A program made the position numbers and the translations under genes. Shown piece after piece: positions 11,960 to 23,973 of a stretch of 64,000 nt of DNA; the stretch's first letter is position 1, and every line of letters begins with the position of its first letter. Under the pieces are notes generated by a model. The model made no database searches. It was not told where the DNA came from and worked only from the letters and a program-made list of their open reading frames with translations. The stretch is from Diadema setosum. Taxonomy: Eukaryota > Echinodermata > Echinoidea > Diadematoida > Diadematidae. The stretch is from the NCBI RefSeq assembly GCF_964275005.1, contig NC_092697.1, positions 16,642,138 through 16,706,137 on the forward strand. Reading direction: 5' to 3'.

Positions 11960-12260
11960 AAACTTTGTGACCGCAAGCTGTGGTGATTGGAGGAGAGAGG
12001 CCAGAAGACGCATGGCTCTTTTGGCCTCTCTTCATGCGCATGCGCACTGTGAGTGTGCGTCCATTCGGCACTTATCGGAAGCTAGTGATTTAGACCCCAG
12101 CGTGTGTTCGCTGACCCATTGAGCCAGCGCTATTCTCATTCGGTGTCACAACATTTGATACAGAATGGGGGGAGGCAGCGTGTTGCGTTCGTCTCCGTGC
12201 TGCACAAACCACTCGCCACGATTGTAAGGCTTTAATACCATTTACACGCCACATGCTAGT
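11960..12260. promoter_or_regulatory. candidate promoter with NRF-1 palindrome
   Basis: CpG-containing stretch carrying TGCGCATGCGCA (12033-12044), a perfect NRF-1 consensus (YGCGCAYGCGCR), plus an inverted CCAAT (ATTGG near 11986). Begins about 145 bp right of the Tigger insertion and ends before the ARHGAP 3' UTR. No gene was recognised on either side to assign it to. Confidence 0.35.
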
Positions 12261-12604
12261 AGGTGACACGATCAAATCATATTGTATGCTGCTTCTTTTT
12301 ACTATGCAAATCATTACCACAGGGTAATGTCAATGAGACCTGTTACTTTTTCTATCATTCATTAAAATATCAAACTAATGGTAGAACTTTCCCGACAGTT
12401 AAATTTTCTGGGCATAGTGGGAATACATACAAATGTGGCATTGATATCAGAGCACTGCTAAAGTATATGGGTCCTCACATGAATTCAAGAAACATTTCAC
12501 ACTTTAATATGTCTGTTTTTTTTCAAAGTTTTTTTTTTTTGTGTGTGTGTGATTTCACAGTTTACTGCACAAAGAAAATATCTTGTGGATTACAAAAATG
12601 CTAG

Positions 12605-13064
12605 TTTATTTAGGGGTTGACAGCAGGGAAAAAGAAACACAGGTAATAAAAAACAGACGGATAAATAAATAGAAAAACCACAAGATACATCAAATAAAGG
12701 AAACAAAACAAAACATGATAAAGGAACAGATTGACTTAAAGTTGACTGAGTAAAGTAATCAGAAGTAGCTCATGGAATATACAAGGTAATTGTATGCACC
12801 AAACATTAGCATATCAAGAAGCTTAGTTAAGTTTTAAAGATGGAACTTGAAATTGCAGTCAAAGCTCAGATATTAACAACAAAAAAGAATGCTTATAAAA
12901 GTTGACAATGGGTCACTAAATTCATATACGAATTTGCTTTGTGCTGGAAGAGGAACATAAAACTGAACATATTTTGTGTACATTGTATGTGGCATGTAGT
13001 AGATAGCTCTCATATGAACAGTCCCACACCTCTACATCTATGTGGTGGTGTGCACGTATGACCC
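12605..13064 (-). other. probable 3' UTR with candidate poly(A) signal
   Basis: AT-rich sequence after the stop codon with no further exon. The minus strand carries AATAAA at 12605-12610, a plausible polyadenylation signal, making a 3' UTR of roughly 0.45-0.5 kb. Not confirmed by transcript data. Confidence 0.4.
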
Positions 13065-13411
13065 TCATACAAAGTGTGGTTCTCTGCTTCTCCTCCTTGG
13101 CTGTGACACCTGTCGCGATGATGAGCCACTGGCATCTTGGAAGAGCTCAGTTCTGGGACGCTCGGATCCGGCATCTCCCCCGCCCCCACCCCTGGTGGCT
13201 GGTGGGTTGGTACTGGGGCTGGCACCACCCGTCCGCTGGGGGCTCTGCTTGGTGTACGCGCTGGGGACGTAACCCCCTGTCGAGTCTGCCGTCTCCTGGG
13301 GGGTGTTGCCGCTGGCAACCTGGAGGAGAGTGGGCTTGGAGGATGATGAGGTGGGGCTCTTGATCCGATGGGGATGATTGGTCCCTTCCCCCTCACTTCC
13401 TGACCCATTGC
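13065..13411 (-). CDS. ARHGAP last coding exon, C-terminal PHFV
   Basis: 347 bp to the TGA at 13065-13067. Acceptor gtatttccag. Entering in the phase set by the previous exon gives a Ser/Gly/Pro-rich tail ending SQPRRRSREPHFV. A longer open frame overlaps this exon (13010-13519) but is out of phase with the spliced message. The -x-F-V end is a PDZ-ligand type; human ARHGAP29 (PARG1) is reported to bind a PDZ domain of PTPN13 through its C-terminus. Confidence 0.92.
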
Positions 13412-16400
13412 CTGGAAATACAAAAGAAAGAAATATCCAAGTGAAGTTGTGAGCTTTAAGATCTGGAAAAAAAAGAGAAGTGTTAAATGTGTCATTTTAC
13501 CTGATGAACACCAGCACATTATGTACCATATCTAAAGATTTCAACATACCATAATTCCTCATACCTGATGAAAATTTCAAATTGTTATATATTGTCACCA
13601 ACTCTTGCATTCACAGAGTGTCTTCACCTCAGATAGGACAATGAGGTGTGAATATCAATCATATTTGCCGTGTTATATGTTTTGCATGTTTGCTATGGCC
13701 TTTGTTGTTGTTCCTTTTTCATCACTCCCTTTTGTAAAGGTTTGACACAAAGCTAAACCCAGGTTTGGTGTAATCTGTGGAAGTACAGGCTTGTCCGTCT
13801 CTGAAACAATGGTGTACTTTTATAGAAATAATTCACTTCTGCAAATACAGATGCATGTGTGTACGTACACTGTACATTTATAATTTCATGGAGGTGTAGG
13901 CTAAACTTGATACTCTTACCATCTTCGTCACTGCTATGGCCGTTCTTGAGCCGTGCGTTCTGCCGGTTCCGTCGCCGCCGCTCGTTGGGTTGAGTCTCGG
14001 GACCCTCGCTGCTGCCTGGTAATGAGAAACCCACAGCGGCGGGCAGTGGCGATGTCGTCTGCGGGGTCGGCGGCTTGGCGTTGCTGCGGCTGGAATGTGG
14101 CGTTGGGCTGGCTGGGGTCAGGTGAGTGGAGTTGTTGGCACTTTTGTTCAGAGCTTGGCCTTTTGAATTAAGAAGAAGTAATAGAGAACAGAAAATCACC
14201 ATAATGATACACACAAACACAGAAACATACACACCTCCATCCAAAATATCCAAACACTACCCACAGCTACAGGTGTGAATAAAAATATAGTTGCCTCTAC
14301 ATAGAAGGGTACTATCTACTGGGGACACTCCACTGTATAGTGTTATTAAAGTGGTAGGATTTGACTAAAAAGCTTCCTATGACTATAACACCACCTTACC
14401 CACTTGATTGGGTAAGAATCCTCATCTGTTTATTAAAAGCACTGAAGGAGAGTACACTGTGGTTCTTTGTAATACATTGTAATGATAGCTTACATATGAT
14501 GATACATGATTGTGTCACAAGAGTACCATCAATGGACAAAAAAGTAGTATGACTCTAATAGTCATACAATTCAAAACTGACCTCTGTGAATATCGGTTGA
14601 CGAGGGAGCATCGTCTGTGTGGAAGTCCTCTACCGGAGTCTCTTGTGGACCAAAGATCTGCAACGAGACAGATTATGACAAACAATGAGGAGACATTTGA
14701 ACACAGCACATTGAGAATGATGCAAATTCCACTTCTTCACATTTTCTTTCTTGCATGTAATAGACAACTAAAAGAATTTATACAACACCTATTTAGAATG
14801 TAGCTATCCGATTGGTCGATTGCCCATCACGTGAAAATTAGTGAAAAGTTCCATTGCACGCTCTGGCTGTCTCAGCAGTGCAATTTTGTTTGAGCAAAAT
14901 GTTCCACTGCACGCGCTCTGATGTCACAATAAACAAACGGGTGCCGCGCGCACTCAACAATTACAAGCGTACTTACAAGCGCATACTTTTGTCACTCATT
15001 TTTGTAAATAACTTCGTTTCGCATACGCACGTACACGGTGACTTGCAACTGTGAGGCTACTCATTCATCTTTTACGGAAAATGGTTGCCATTTCTGTGCT
15101 AAATTCAAGATCCTGTGAGTACCAAATCTGTTCGCATTCGAGGTGTTGTATAAAACAAACAGTGTATGGTCTTTACTCGTTCAATGGAACCAGATTTCGC
15201 ACTCGGTGAAAGATGAGGCGCACTATTCAACTCGGCTTCGCCTCGTTGAATAGAGCGCCTCTATCTTTCACCTCATGCGAAATCTTGTACCATCGCACTC
15301 GTGACCATTCACTATTTGTATAATATTTTTAGATACTAATTTAGAACTATGACAAATCATATCTCGCCAACCCCATCGATAGCAGAGTAGTGCTCTGTCT
15401 CATCCTCTCTATATTGTATATGCCGCATATTTCATAAGGTTTTTACTTTCGTGAATTTTGCGAGTCAGGTGCCATTTGCCAGCCAGGCGCTATTCGCAAA
15501 TTTAAAAGCACACAAAATGTTAACTCTAATCTCAGCATGAACATGGAATGCATGCATACACTTCTCTGTTCAGTATGGTACTCTACAAATGTGAATTTAA
15601 CCACTTGCAAAGTTGTTGAGAAGTCCCGATTCATTAAAAAACAAGAGACCCGCGGGTCTAGCGCTCACCTGAGTATCGCAAGTTTACCTTTCACGCAGTC
15701 ACTACTCTAAATTATTCACAGCTCTACTAAAATTTGACCAGGCATTCTCAAGTAGAAGATGAAAATGTACAATAAGGGCCCAAATTTTTTAAGATTCCTT
15801 AATTTGGGGGGATTGGGGGCCCCCTGAGGCCCTCTGGGTGGGGCATGGTGCCCATTTTGATAAATTGAGATCCTGACCCCCTAGGGATGCTACCTGCCAA
15901 GTTTGACGAAAATCCATCATGAGGTTTTCAGGAAGAAGATGAAAATGTACAATTCAGGCCCCCATTTGGACCTTCCTAACCCCCCCCCCCCCCCTGCCCC
16001 CAAGAGGGGCACCCCTGGATTTGCTATGAACAAACTTGAAACTACAGTCATTAATGTACTCACTCATAGTATTATCTTAGCTCTATAACTTCTGATTCTA
16101 GAGAAGATTTTTAAAGATTCCTTCATTTTGGGGGGTTTGCCCCCCCCCCCCCCCTGGGGCCCCTGGGTGGGGCATGGTGCCCATTTTAACAAATTGAGAT
16201 CCTAACCCCCTAGGGATGCTACCTGCCAAGTTTGGTGAAAATTGGTCATGGGGTTCTCAAGAAGAAGATGAAAATGTATAATTTAGGCCCCATTAGGACC
16301 CCTCGCCACCCCCTCCCCTGGGTCCCAAGGGGGGCACCCCTGATTCTGCCATGAACAAACTTGAAACTACAGTCATCAATGTACTAACTCATAGTATCAA

Positions 16401-19400
16401 CTTAGCTCTATCACTATTGGTTCTAGAGAAGAAGATTTTTACAGATTCCTTAATTTTGGGGGGTTTGGGCCCCCCTGGGGGCCCCCTGGGTGGGGCATGG
16501 TGCCCATTTTAACAAATTGAGTTCCTAACCCCCTAGGGATGCTACCTGCCAAGTTTGATGAAAATCGGTCCTGGGGTTTTCAAGAAGAAGATGAAAATGT
16601 AAAAAGTTTACGCATGACGGACGACGCACGACGCACGACACACGACGGACGCTGGACGAAGGGCGATCGCAATAGCTCACTTGAGCCTTTGGCTCAGGTG
16701 AGCTAAAAATGGACTAGCTAAATATATGGCATACATACTGAAATTTCCAAACAAAATTCATAACCACGTGTCATCAACATCCAACACACTGAAAGGACAT
16801 TTAACTTGAATGAACAGTGCCTCCTTTGAATGTCCTAAAAAAAGTTGCATGAAATGCATTTTCCTGTGAAGAAAAAAGAAGCGTACCTCAGGATGTAATG
16901 CCATGAGCTCTATCGCCCTCGTGTGGTGGTTCATGTCAATGAGAGCATCCAGGGATGAGGCGTTGGCATCTCTGTGTAATGATGACAGGAAACGGGAGGA
17001 ATGAGGACGCAAGGGTCATTAGCGTTGGTTTATACAGTTGTACACTTTTTTGGTTGCCAGGATACATACCATTAGGGCAACACTGATTGATTGGGGTGGG
17101 GTCAAATCAGTCAAGTATCATCACAAGAAAATTGCTTCCAACTATTGCTTCAATTTGTAATTTGTTTGTTTATGTTCTGTGGGTTGTTGTACTTGCTGCA
17201 TGAGACAAAAGAACATATCCATTTTTGTGATTGCCCCAGACTGCACATCATAGACTTCAGGCTGACAATCATTCCCGTAATTTCAATAACATATTCTTCC
17301 TTTGGTACAAATGTATTTTTGCTATCTCTCTTTTGCTTTGTTTTGTTCACCAGCTTCAAAAGAGACAACCAGGAGAATGGGCTTAAGATCTCTGACACAT
17401 CTATTCCTCTGCTGTAGTACTACCATTTGAATGTTGCCAGTGACATTAACATATGGGATATGGGCATTTTGAGACAGCCCGCACAGACAGCGCTTGGATG
17501 TTTCTGTTGAAACATAATCAAATGAAGCAGAGACACATTTGCTTGAATACAAAAGTCTGGAAGTTGTTTTTGACAAATTTGTTGAGATAAAGATGGCATC
17601 TCAAAAGAGCTTTTATTGCCTCACAGTCCGACATCATTATATCTTGCATCTCACCTCAGCTTGAGTAGCGTTGGTCCAAACACAATGCCCACGTTGCTAC
17701 CAGACATATGATTTAATGGTTCATCGGCCACCCTGTGAAACAGATGGACACATAGAGAGAGCATATATGAATGATATATTTCTTCATACTGCACTTTTTC
17801 ATAAGTCTTTGTGTACAAACCAATGTGAGCATTGCAACACAGTGACATTATTTTGTCTTCTCATTTCCTTTGAATATGTGATTATGACTGGTATTAATGC
17901 TCTGTGACATGTGACACCTCATGTTCAATCCTACTGATGTCATCCTACCCTTCTCTTTGTTTGATTGCACTCAAAGTTTACTAACAAGAAAAATCATCGC
18001 AAACATGGAATGGGCATTCACTCTTCAAATGATGCGCTTTGTCTTTTACAGGCAGTATCAGTTCTAATGGCTACACAGAAATGAAAGTCCACCACTGACC
18101 TAATGCCAGAAATTTTGCTATGGTGACTGATAATTGGCATTTGACAAACTTTTTTTTTCCTGAAGAGTACATTCTGTTTATTTTTTCAGGAGCATCTATT
18201 CGTCTCACCGTTTCAAGTGATACATGAGAGCCTTGGTGGTCTGAGCATGGTAGTACGGTAGCCGGTCAGTGACCTGCTTGAAACGCTCCACTATCCTCGC
18301 TGCGTCATACTCCACACCCTCCTTCTGGGGGAAGTCTTTGGCCGCGGCGATGAAGTCTGGGTAGAGGTCAAATGTTAACAGCGGCTCCGGAAGCTGCGTG
18401 ATCAATTCAGGGGGTACGATTATTAAGGCAACAGATTAGAAAGAGCAAAGCAGACTTTTGGCAGAACATGGTTAGGAAAATAAACTATGGACAACATATA
18501 AACAATGATCCACACAACTGCTGAAAGTCAGCATGAATTGAGATTGATTTGCAAGTCAAATCAAACTCTGCTTTCCTGCTCCAAAGTTTTGCTAATTGAG
18601 CTCATCCATGTATAAACAAGAGACCCGCGGGTCTAGCGCTCACCTGAGTATCGCAAGTTCACCTTTCACGCAGTCACTAATCTAAATTATTCACAGCTCT
18701 ACTAAAATTTGACCAGGCATTCTCAAGTAGAAGATGAAAATGTACAATAAGGGCCCAAATTTTTTTTAAGATTCCTTAATTTGGGGGGATTGGGGCCCCC
18801 TGGGGCCCTCTGGGTGGCGCATGATGCCCATTTTGATAAATTGAGATCCTGACCCCCTAGGGATGCTAACTGCCAAGTTTGACGAAAATCCATCATGAGG
18901 TTTTCAGGAAGAAGATGAAAATGTACAATTCAGGCCCCCATTTGGACCTTCCCAACCCCCCACCCCTGCCCCCAAGAGGGGCACCCCTGGATCTGCTATG
19001 AACAAACTTGAAACTACGGTCATTAATGTACTCACTCATAGTATTATCTTAGCTCTATAACTTCTGATTCTAGAGAAGATTTTTAAAGATTCCTTCATTT
19101 TGAGGGGTTTGGGCCCCCCTGGGGGCCCCTGGGTGGGGCATGGTGCCCATTTTAACAAATTGAGATCCTAACCCCCTAGGGATGCTACCTGCCAAGTTTG
19201 GTGAAAATTGGTCATGGGGTTCTCAACAAGAAGATGAAAATGTACAATTTAGGCCCCATTAGGACCCCTCCCCACCCCCCTCCCCTGGGTCCCAAGGGGG
19301 GCACCCCTGATTCTGACATGAACAAACTTGAAACTACAGTCATCAATGTACTAACTCATAGTATTAACTTAGCTCTATCACTTCTGGTTCTAGAGAAGAA

Positions 19401-22400
19401 GATTTTTACAGATTTCTTAATTTTGGGGGGTTTGGGCCCCCCTGGGGGCCCCCTGGGTGGGGTATGGTGCCCATTTTAACAAATTGAGTTCCTAACCCCC
19501 TAGGGATGCTACCTGCCAAGTTTAATGAAAATCGGTCTTGGGGTTTTTAAGAAGAAGATGAAAATGTAAAAAGTTTACGCATGACGGACGACGCACGACG
19601 CACAACGCACGACGCACGACGGACGCCGGACGAAGGGTGATCGCAATAGCTCACTTGAGCCTTTGGCTCAGGTGAGCTCAAAAGCTACCACTCTGGAAGA
19701 GGGTGTCGTGGCAGACACGTCCCAGTGTGTTGGCCTTACCTGTCTCAGGTAGAGTTTGAGTGTACTGGTGATGAGATGTGGGGGTGTCTCCGAGAGGTCG
19801 ACCAGGTCGGCTCCATTCTCAAAGGTTTGGCACAGCTTTTCAACTTTGACCTTCAACCCTGCTACTCTGTAGATACCCTGCAAAGTGGAATACAACATGA
19901 TGGAAACACACAAAATTAGAGTCATGATGTATTTGCGAGATGAGATCTGCCAATACATCTCCTCACACAAACATAAAAAGAAGCACTTGATATAGAAGAT
20001 GGCCAAGCAACAGTAATTGTACCTACTGGTGTTAACACAGCTTTGACCATGAAATATTGTTTTTCAGAACTATCATCTTTTGATGTGCGACCATGCAATC
20101 TTCAATGGGTTTTCGTGGTCATCAACCCTTGTCATATACTCACGAGAATTCATGAATGAAGCCTGACCGCAACAAGTTTTTTGTCAATGCATCTAATTTT
20201 TTTGCTATTACTAAAACACCAAATTATCAGTGTTTATTTACGTCGATGTCGGGCAATTTGTCAACCAGTTGCAACTTCTAAGTCTAATGATAGTTTAAAT
20301 GTTTGCTCATTGTCACCTGAACCTGAAATCCTTCAACACCACAGCATGTGCTTTATGTTTTGGAGAGAAGCAAGTGCTTGAAGCAAGTGTATCAAACAAC
20401 TCTCTTGGTGGAAATGATTGATAGGCGGCCACATGGGGTGTCTCATACCTTGACCGTGAGCGCCCTTTTGTCGATTTCTGAGATGCACTTGGTGAGGATG
20501 AAGGGCACCTCGCGGTTCGTCACCCTCAGGTGCTCGGTGAGGTTCACGCCGAAGACATTCATCTTGCCCATGAGGCGCTTGCCGCCGCACTGGATGGCCA
20601 GGGACTCCAGACACTTCTTGTGGCAGGCCAGCCCACACCGCTCGCACTCTGCCCCATTGAAGTACACGTAGCTGTCGCACTCGCGGCACTTGGAGGGCGT
20701 GCGCAGCTTGCGGATCACGTGGGTCTGCGAGGCCTTGGACAGGGGCAGGTTGCGGAATGCACTCGGCAGCTCAATGAACCCTGAGGAGTGGGGAGAGATA
20801 CCGATATGTATGGAGAACATGACATATAAGTCCTTAAGAAGAAATTTACTCCAAAGGTTTGTGACGCGCTGAATGGAATGTGGTTTAACCGGTCTTCAAT
20901 GGAGATGTAAAACTTTGGCCTGTGTGTTTCATATTTGATTTGCTATATACATTGTAAATTGTACACTCCAATTCTTAGACCAAACTTCCGTGACATTTTG
21001 TTTACAGAAGGCAAAAGACTGGCAAGAGAATAATTAAAATCTTATGCACAACTGCAAATACAGCCAGATGGTCGCTTTCCTTTCATTCAACATTTTATGA
21101 AAGAAACAAGCATTATTCATACACAAGAACCCCATTTGCCCGAACATGATGATGTTAACATTGGTAAACTATATCTCTCTCTTTTTTTTTCATACCAAAG
21201 AATGACTTCATAAGTCAATATCTTAACAGCCTAGCATGCCTATGACAATGTACAATATGCATACAACTTGGCAGCATACATGAACTTTATAGCATTGAAA
21301 TAATATTTACTTTCTACTTTTGCTGTTCCACCTGATAAAGACTGCATGGAAATCTTAAGACTGACCCCTTCTAACAATTGCTACAATTTAGTTTCTTTTT
21401 CTTTAAAATACCAACACTCTGAAATGGCAATCATTTATCAAAATTCTTAGCTCTGATTGCACTCAGCAGCAATTTTTAGCAAATCCTTCCTGAAATGCCT
21501 TACGTATGGATGTTTGACTGCAAAGAAAAGAGTAACATTCAATTTTCTTTAGGCATGTACAATTCAACTCACTTGAGCTTCCTGGACTACTGCTGGGGGG
21601 AACCACCGGGGTTTCGTCCCCAAGCTCATCTCCCGACGACAGTGCCCCTCCTCCGTCTCGGTTGATGACTCGGGGCCCGTTGCGAGGACTGTTTGACGGG
21701 GAGGCCGACTTGGTGGAGCTCCCGCTGACGCTCTCCGAGTCGCTGATGGGGCCCTGCCACGCCTGCACTCTTTGAGACTTGTCTGGATAGAGGGCGACAA
21801 ACACACAACCAGACATCTGTGGATAAGTGCTGAATCACATTGATAGCAATGACTATCACTTTATATACACAGACACAGCCTTGTTGATATGCACTGCATT
21901 ACCCAGAGATTACAACTCTCATACTTACTGCAGCAGTTCTCCCCCTTTGAGGCCATTTCTCAAAAATCTCCTGCTCTCATTCTTGAGTTTGAATTTCCCC
22001 CTCTCTAGCTGTGTCTCCCACTTAAAAGTTAGCTTCCCTCCCATCCCCCACTTTAATTTGTTGTATATGTTCAAAACTATGATATCAACAGAGAGCGTCT
22101 ATAACCCCAGAGCTTCCATGGCCCTGTATCCCGCAAGGCAGGGACTGTCGACATCGCACTTTGTGCTTGTGATGTGCAAGATGCGTGCATAATATTGTGC
22201 ACATACATGTAATTGTGTGTTCACCTTTTCGTTCATCATTCATTGGATAGGAACTTTCACACTGTAACTCTCTACAAATTATTTACCAGATCTTCTTGAG
22301 CTCGACTCTGTCCTTGCTTGGTGGTATGCCTTGTCGTCTTCAAAGCTGTCGTATGACTGTGAGCTTGCCTTGCGCTCCCTGTGCAACGTAGATCTGGGAG

Positions 22401-23891
22401 GGAAAAAAAAAAACACACCCACATCTTTCACTAAAAGAGATTTTCAAACTACAGAGTGATTTAACTCACTTTCTAGTGTGCACCAGCATAATGCTCATAG
22501 ACAAGACAAACCCATCAACAACAGCCACAACAAAAATGGGCATCACATCTCCCTGTGTTCACACTGTTTATCCTCTCTTTATCTCTTTATTGTAAGTCAT
22601 ATTGTACCTTTTACTTTATCTTTCACGTTACCATGCCTACAGTGACATACACAGAAGTAAGTTTTGTGGCTATACCCATGGTGACAAGCTTTAAAAGCAG
22701 TGACTTTGGAAGTAAAGAATGTAGATAATGAAGAGGAGTATTAAACAATAAGAGGAGGAGGGGAGGAGGAGGAGGAAGAGGAGGAAGAGGAGGAAGAGGA
22801 GGAGGAGGAGGAGGAAGAGGAGGAGGAAGAGAAGGAAGAGGAGGAGGAGGAGAAGGAAGAGGAGGAGGAGGAAGAGAAGGAGGAAGAGAAGGAGGAGGAG
22901 GAGGATGAGGAGGAGGAAGAGGAGGAGGAAGAGAAGGAAGAGGAGGAGGAGGAAGAGAAGGAGGAGGAGGAGGATGAGGAGGAGGAGGAGGAAGAGAAGG
23001 AAGAGGAGGAGGAGGAAGAGAAGGAGGAAGAGAAGGAGGAGGAGGAGGATGAGGAGGAGGAGGAGGAGGAGGAGGAGGAGGAAGAGGAGGGAGGAAGAGA
23101 AGGAAGAGGAGGAGGAGGGGAAGAGGAGGAGGAGGAGGAGGAGATGGAAGAAGGTGGAAAAGAGGAGGAAGAGAAGGAGGGGGAATCTGAGTAATTTTTT
23201 ATATTTTCATTACAACTACTGGTATTGATAGTCAATTGTTTTTATGATATCATTATTGCCAACATCACTATCATTGTCATTATCATTGTCATTATCACTA
23301 TAACGTCATGCCCTGAAAGGGCACGTAGAGATTTATGCTGCGTAGATGATTGCTTTTTGTCTTCTTCTTCTCCCTTTTTCTCTCTTTCTCATTCAATGTA
23401 ACTTTTACATGACAAAAGCAACACTTACTACGTGAATACATCACTGTAATTTATTAGTATAAATACAGTATGTGCATGTATGTATGTGTCTAGGTATAGA
23501 GGTATATCGAGTTGATCTGGCGAGACTAGTATCCGGAGGTTTTTATCATCTCCTCCCCTTCCTTTCTTCTCCCTCTCTCTCTCTCTCCCTAACCGTTATT
23601 CCACAAGCATCATGTTGGACCCTCTTGTTTTTCTTCACTATAATGTGATTTGTTATCGGTTGCCAAACAGTCAAGCATTGTGCTTATTATTGGCAATCGT
23701 TCTGTATGCAAATTATTAACATGTTACTCATGTAATTATACTACAGATGTATTGCATAATCGATGAAAATGATGAAAATTGCATGAAGTATACTACCGGT
23801 ATTTTGTACTTTGTTAATGAAATTGCAGAAAATTGATGTATTTGAAAAAAAAAAAAATGTCATACAGAGAATAAATAAATCAAATCAAATC

Positions 23892-23973
<82 letters not shown>

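Noticed and set aside
13010..13519. Long minus-strand open frame of 169 codons with Pro/Arg-rich sequence
   Set aside because: It overlaps the last ARHGAP exon but is out of phase with the spliced reading frame, and the in-phase frame gives the family-like C-terminus.
22741..23235. Open frames of poly-Ser and poly-Arg/Glu
   Set aside because: They are translations of the (GAGGAA)n tract in an intron and need no coding explanation.
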